From Litoditis marina (Eukaryota; Nematoda; Chromadorea; Rhabditida; Rhabditidae): a stretch of 64,000 nt of DNA. Shown piece after piece: positions 60,290 to 64,000 of the stretch (its first letter is position 1; every line of letters begins with the position of its first letter). The translations under genes and the position numbers were made by a program. The stretch is taken from assembly GCA_964036275.1 (NCBI GenBank), contig OZ038433.1, positions 11,709,446-11,773,445 of the forward strand, given 5' to 3'. Under the pieces are notes generated by a model, which was given only the letters and a program-made list of their open reading frames with translations, had not been told where the DNA came from and did not search any database.

Positions 60290-63200
60290 TGCGTGCCTAT
60301 TCTGTCCGTTGTCCAGCCTGGAGATGTCTCCCAATCCGCGAGAAACCGTCAACACCCGTGGATGAGATGAGCGAGTTCCAGGTAATAGTAGTTGATTATA
60401 GTTACGATTGATTATTATTTGTTGAATGTGGACCTGTGGCCGTATTTTGTGAAGTCAAATAGCCGGGTAAGCTATTTGAGCAAAATTCAAATAGTGTACT
60501 ACAAACTACACTCTCACTTAATTTGATATGTATCTTGCTTGTATGTGAAACTATCAAACCTGCGTTTAAATAGCAGAAAATATAATAAAATAATCGTGAA
60601 CTGAATTATAATTAGGTCATTGAAATTTATGCTCAATAAGCTTACCCGGCTATTTGAGCTTACAAAATACGGCCACTGGTGGCATGGTTAGCTTACATCT
60701 CGAGTGCCTCCTCACCGAAACAATTGTTATGCTTTTTTTCACGCAAAATTCCACGCACAGTCAAATATTCACCGGGGGGGATGAATTGGGAATAATCACA
60801 CACCATTAAAGTTGTTCAAATAGTCAGAAAAATTCGAAAAACGGACTACTTTTTCGCCGAAAAGAAGAAAATCGGTCTACTTTTGATGAAACTTTATAAA
60901 TTTTCACGTGTTTACATCTGAAAACGGACTACGCTCGGTCGCTTAGTCAGAGCTTACTGGTGTTTGGAAATAGTTCGATAGTTGTAGGTCTTACCTATTC
61001 CAGCGTGATAGGACAGTCAACCTGTGCTTTGGTTCTAGAAAAACAATATTTTAGAACGATGAGTGCAATTTAACAACCTCGGTTAACAGTTTGTATTATT
61101 TGTATATAAATGTGTTCCAGTTGTTCAACAAGCCGGTCTCGATGGCCATGACTATGACAATGGATGACGAGGAGGATAGAATGTCACTGCCGAGTACGCG
61201 AACCGGCGCGGGGGTGCAGGAATCGGTATGCGGTTACTTATCTCACATATCACCAAACACCAGTAAGGAGCGACAAAAAGGAGTCCGATTCAGATGTCAA
61301 CACGTGAAAATTTGTGATTTTTCCATCAAAAGTAGACCGATTATCTTATTTTTGGCGAAAAGGTAATCCATTTTTCGTTTTTCTTCTTCTGACTATTCGG
61401 ACCACTTTACTGATGTATGCATATTTCATTGCGACCTAGATGGAATCTACAATCCATAAAGTGATTCTAGAATATAGGAGCTATTTAGGAAAGGCAATCA
61501 ATATACACAATACCATCTTCTTGGCAGTTTTTCAGATAGATAAAACAATGTCTTCTAACAAAAGTCGCGCGACGTTGCACTTAGTTCTGTCTTCATTTCA
61601 GATCCAATCGATGGAGGCTCAGATGGCCATGTTGAGAAGACAGTTGGAGTTCTTCATGAATCAGTCGAGAACGGACAACAATGTCAATGAGCACGCGCAC
61701 GCGGTATGTTCTATCTATATGTGAATGAAAAATTGCTCATTTCACTCGTTTCAACTCATCACGCTTCGAAAAACCCGGTATTCTAGCATTTAGAACGCGG
61801 TAAGATCTATTTGTGGTTGAAAAATACCGTATTTTACATATTTAAACTTCAGTTTCGAAGAATATTTTTTTTAACAAAAAGTAAGCCTCTGTGACTTCAG
61901 ATCTAAAGTAGTTTTAGTTCATAATCTCATGTTCATTGCCTACACCAGTTGAGCGACGTAAGTTTTCTTCATTCAAAGTAGACAATTTAGCGAGAAATAC
62001 TGCGTTCAGAAACGGTCTGAGCGTCTGAGGATGCTTTATTGATTGTATTGATTGATCATCTGATTCCAGCCAATCGATACTCGTCCCTCTCCCCCTCCCG
62101 ACCATTCGCCAGTTGTATCGGATGACGAGGGAAAGGGACAGTCGCTGTGCAGCCCGGCTGTCAGCAAGAAGGTTTGTTCCGTTTTTCATGAAAGTCCAAG
62201 TAATTTTAAACGAAAAGTCTGGAAATAAAAATTCAAAGCGTTTTTCTGCAGTTGCCTCACTAGGCAGCAACAGCAATGAAACAAACAGTGGCTGCTGCTG
62301 CCGAAGATGGTAGCAAAAAACTTTACGTGCGGTGTAGGTGTACCGTGTTGAAATTTGAAATAGAAATGTAGCGCTTATGCTTAATTTGGTAGCAGATCTT
62401 GGTCATTCTCAAAACAGTTATGTGTACTAGTGGAAAGTATTTTTTGAGAAAGCGTAGGTCGTATTTGCCTGAAATTCCGAGAATTTTGTCGTCATCATGT
62501 GGTCATATTTATATTATTTTATCATTTGAGGACTTCTCCCCACCCACTGCTCTTCCCACCATACCGGCCAGTCAGACCGTTCTGCCCTCCGTGGCTCCTC
62601 CCGCGGGACCTCCTCCACCGCCGCCGCCGCCACCTGCAGATCTGTGTCGCATGCCGGCTCAAAGAAAGACAAGCGCCGAGACGAAGGTTGGTATAATACC
62701 GTTTGACCGTTGACACGGGATTGGTCCACTCAATCGTCCTACTTTAAGTATGAAGTTGTTACCGGAAGGATGATACACATATTTGCAGCCGTTGCCCCCC
62801 GCCAGCGGCCACCGTACCCCTCCTTCTCCCGTGGAGAAAACAGAGAACGAGCCGATCAACCGCCCGAGTGTTCTCGATCTATGCGCCGTGCAACTGAAGA
62901 AGACCGGAGCTATGCGGTGAGTATTGGTTCACTAGTTCACTTTTTGAATTTTGTTACTACAATTCAAAATTTCAAGTTTTTGAGTTTTGAAATATGCGTA
63001 AATTTTTCCTCAGGGGGTAGCTCGTGGGGTAGCTTATTTCGGAATGTTGCAAGCCGTAAATAGACCTTCATGTGGATAATGTTGACACATTCCAGAAGGG
63101 ATCCTACCAGTTTTCAAAAGTCTCATATATAATAAATCGAAATTACTTATAGCTTTGTTGCAGTGTTGTAGTTTTCTTCTAGTTTGTAAACACATTTCAG

Positions 63201-63627
63201 GTCTCCGGGTGGAACTCCGCTGCCACGAAACCGCCGTTCCATCACGCAGCCAACGGCCGAAATGGATCAGGTAGGGTTTACCAAGTTTTTTTGGTGGCGT
63301 GGCTAAATTTGAATTTTGGTGGCGTGGCTAAAACTTCAATATACCTGAAATTTGACGTGAATCCCAAAAGTTTGACCTAAATGGGGATCCTGTGGGTTTC
63401 AAAATTCATAACAAAGAAAAAATTCTACGCACTTAATACTTTCTTTTAAATATTGTGAAAAATAGAAAAAATTGGGTTTGAGGCTTTTCAGTTATTTATT
63501 TTTCTTTTAGGGTGCCTATTTGTCTGCTGCTCTGCGGGAGAAGTTCCGTTCCCTGCAGCACAATTCCTTCTCCGAGCAGGAAGATGATCCTCATGAGAAC
63601 AGCTCCATCTGGGACGATGAAGAGTAA
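60284..63627 (+). CDS. Mitochondrial fission regulator (MTFR1/MTFR2/MTFR1L-like)
   Basis: MTFR proteins localise to mitochondria and promote fission. Exons 60284-60381, 61121-61225, 61602-61703, 62070-62171, 62531-62686, 62789-62916, 63201-63270, 63511-63627 join in phase to about 292 residues. Supporting features in MTFR order: VVRAY near the start (family SVVRRIG), a coiled-coil segment SMEAQMAMLRRQLEFFM, a poly-proline run (GPPPPPPPPPADL), DLCAVQLKKTGAMRSPGGTP, and the C-terminal ALREKFRSLQQHNSF with an acidic tail ending SIWDDEE. Acceptor of the fifth exon is unusual (CATTTGAG). The first codon is carried over from an earlier exon and the true start is unresolved: the first in-frame ATG after the acceptor is at about 60368 (MSEFQLF), which would omit the VVRAY motif. 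Introns hold F3 MITEs (60797-60966, 61250-61419) and an F4 fragment (62703-62745). Confidence 0.78.
60439..60678. mobile_element. Inverted-repeat element (GGCCGTATTTTGTGAAG ends)
   Basis: GGCCGTATTTTGTGAAGTCA, then AATAGCCGGGTAAGCTATTT at the left is mirrored by AAGCTTACCCGGCTATTTGA, then TTACAAAATACGGCC at the right (about 40-bp arms). It lies in an MTFR-like intron. Confidence 0.82.
60797..60966. mobile_element. MITE, family F3
   Basis: CACACACCATTAAAGTTGTT to CAGAGCTTACTGGTGTTTG; interior GGACTACTTTTTCGCCGAAA as in other copies. A second copy follows at 61250-61419 in the next intron. Confidence 0.85.
61250..61419. mobile_element. MITE, family F3
   Basis: CACCAAACACCAGTAAGGAG to ATTCGGACCACTTTACTGAT, then GTATG. 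Its left end lies about 25 bp after the donor at 61225. Confidence 0.85.
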
Positions 63628-64000
63628 TGACGTCATCAATCGATAATCGATAGATCAAAAACCGTTCTAGGTTCAGTTGTGAGCGAGAGGTATGTTTGTT
63701 GTGTAGAGCAGTCTACTACGTCACCTTCTTCTCTTAGCTAGTAGTATGCCTCTATTCTAGTAGGAATGTTGAATGTTTATTGGGCAAATCTCTCTAGATT
63801 TATGTATCTTACACTCATGTGGCTAGCATTGATAGGTCACTTTTAAATTTGCATACGGAAATTCATATTTTTGTCGATATCAGTTCTTTTGCATCGGACT
63901 TTCGCATTTAACTTTTGCTGTGTGACGGAGCAAAATTGTGAGATTGTAACCTGACACAAATATCTAGTGCTAGGTTCACGTGAGTGTGTCTTTATGTTCT

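Noticed and set aside
62241..62316. Exon-like segment after TCTGCAG in the MTFR-like gene (GCAGCAACAG words)
   Set aside because: In the required phase it hits TAG after three codons and would end the protein before the conserved C-terminal part.

Overview
The window looks like nematode nuclear DNA, most probably from a Caenorhabditis species. Evidence: short exons with TTTTCAG/TTTCCAG acceptors; acceptor-like TTTCAG or TTTAG placed directly before start codons, as expected for spliced-leader trans-splicing; a nematode-type protein tyrosine phosphatase; and a two-domain HDAC6 homologue. All exon models below were built by hand from reading frame, splice consensus and phase. No alignment or transcript data were used. 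|| Layout: 1-2.3 kb is satellite-like (33-bp minisatellite, GA tract, two tandem arrays, two related hairpins). 4.5-9.1 kb (+) is a tyrosine phosphatase gene with 10 exons. 10.2-13.1 kb (-) is an SLC35A-type nucleotide-sugar transporter whose N-terminal part is not visible. 13.6-14.75 kb (-) is a possible small three-exon gene. 15-27.5 kb is mostly repeats (MITEs, GC-rich repeats, a 1.9-kb inverted-repeat element) with a few orphan coding-like segments. 27.6-55.8 kb (+) is an hda-6/HDAC6 gene with two deacetylase domains and, through one of two alternative 3' ends, a ZnF-UBP domain. Its 8.2-kb intron 14 holds a complete TLC-domain membrane protein gene on the opposite strand (37.9-41.7 kb). 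56.3-60.3 kb (+) is an unrecognised gene, followed by a mitochondrial fission regulator (MTFR-like) gene to 63.6 kb. The reading frames of these last two meet at one intron. || Mobile DNA makes up much of the non-coding sequence. At least five inverted-repeat (MITE-like) families recur, several nested in one another. A tRNA-derived SINE family with a shared 3' tail occurs at least four times, and C/G-homopolymer palindromes occur at three places. In hda-6 some of these elements sit at exon borders, and four exons have partial tandem copies of their 3' ends in the following intron. || The genes have unrelated roles: phosphotyrosine signalling, Golgi sugar-nucleotide import, protein deacetylation with ubiquitin binding, a membrane TLC protein and mitochondrial fission. 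They do not form an evident pathway. The most interesting points are the duplicated exon ends of hda-6, its alternative 3' ends, the splice-dependent frame join at 60.17-60.29 kb, and the 1.9-kb element with exon-like segments.
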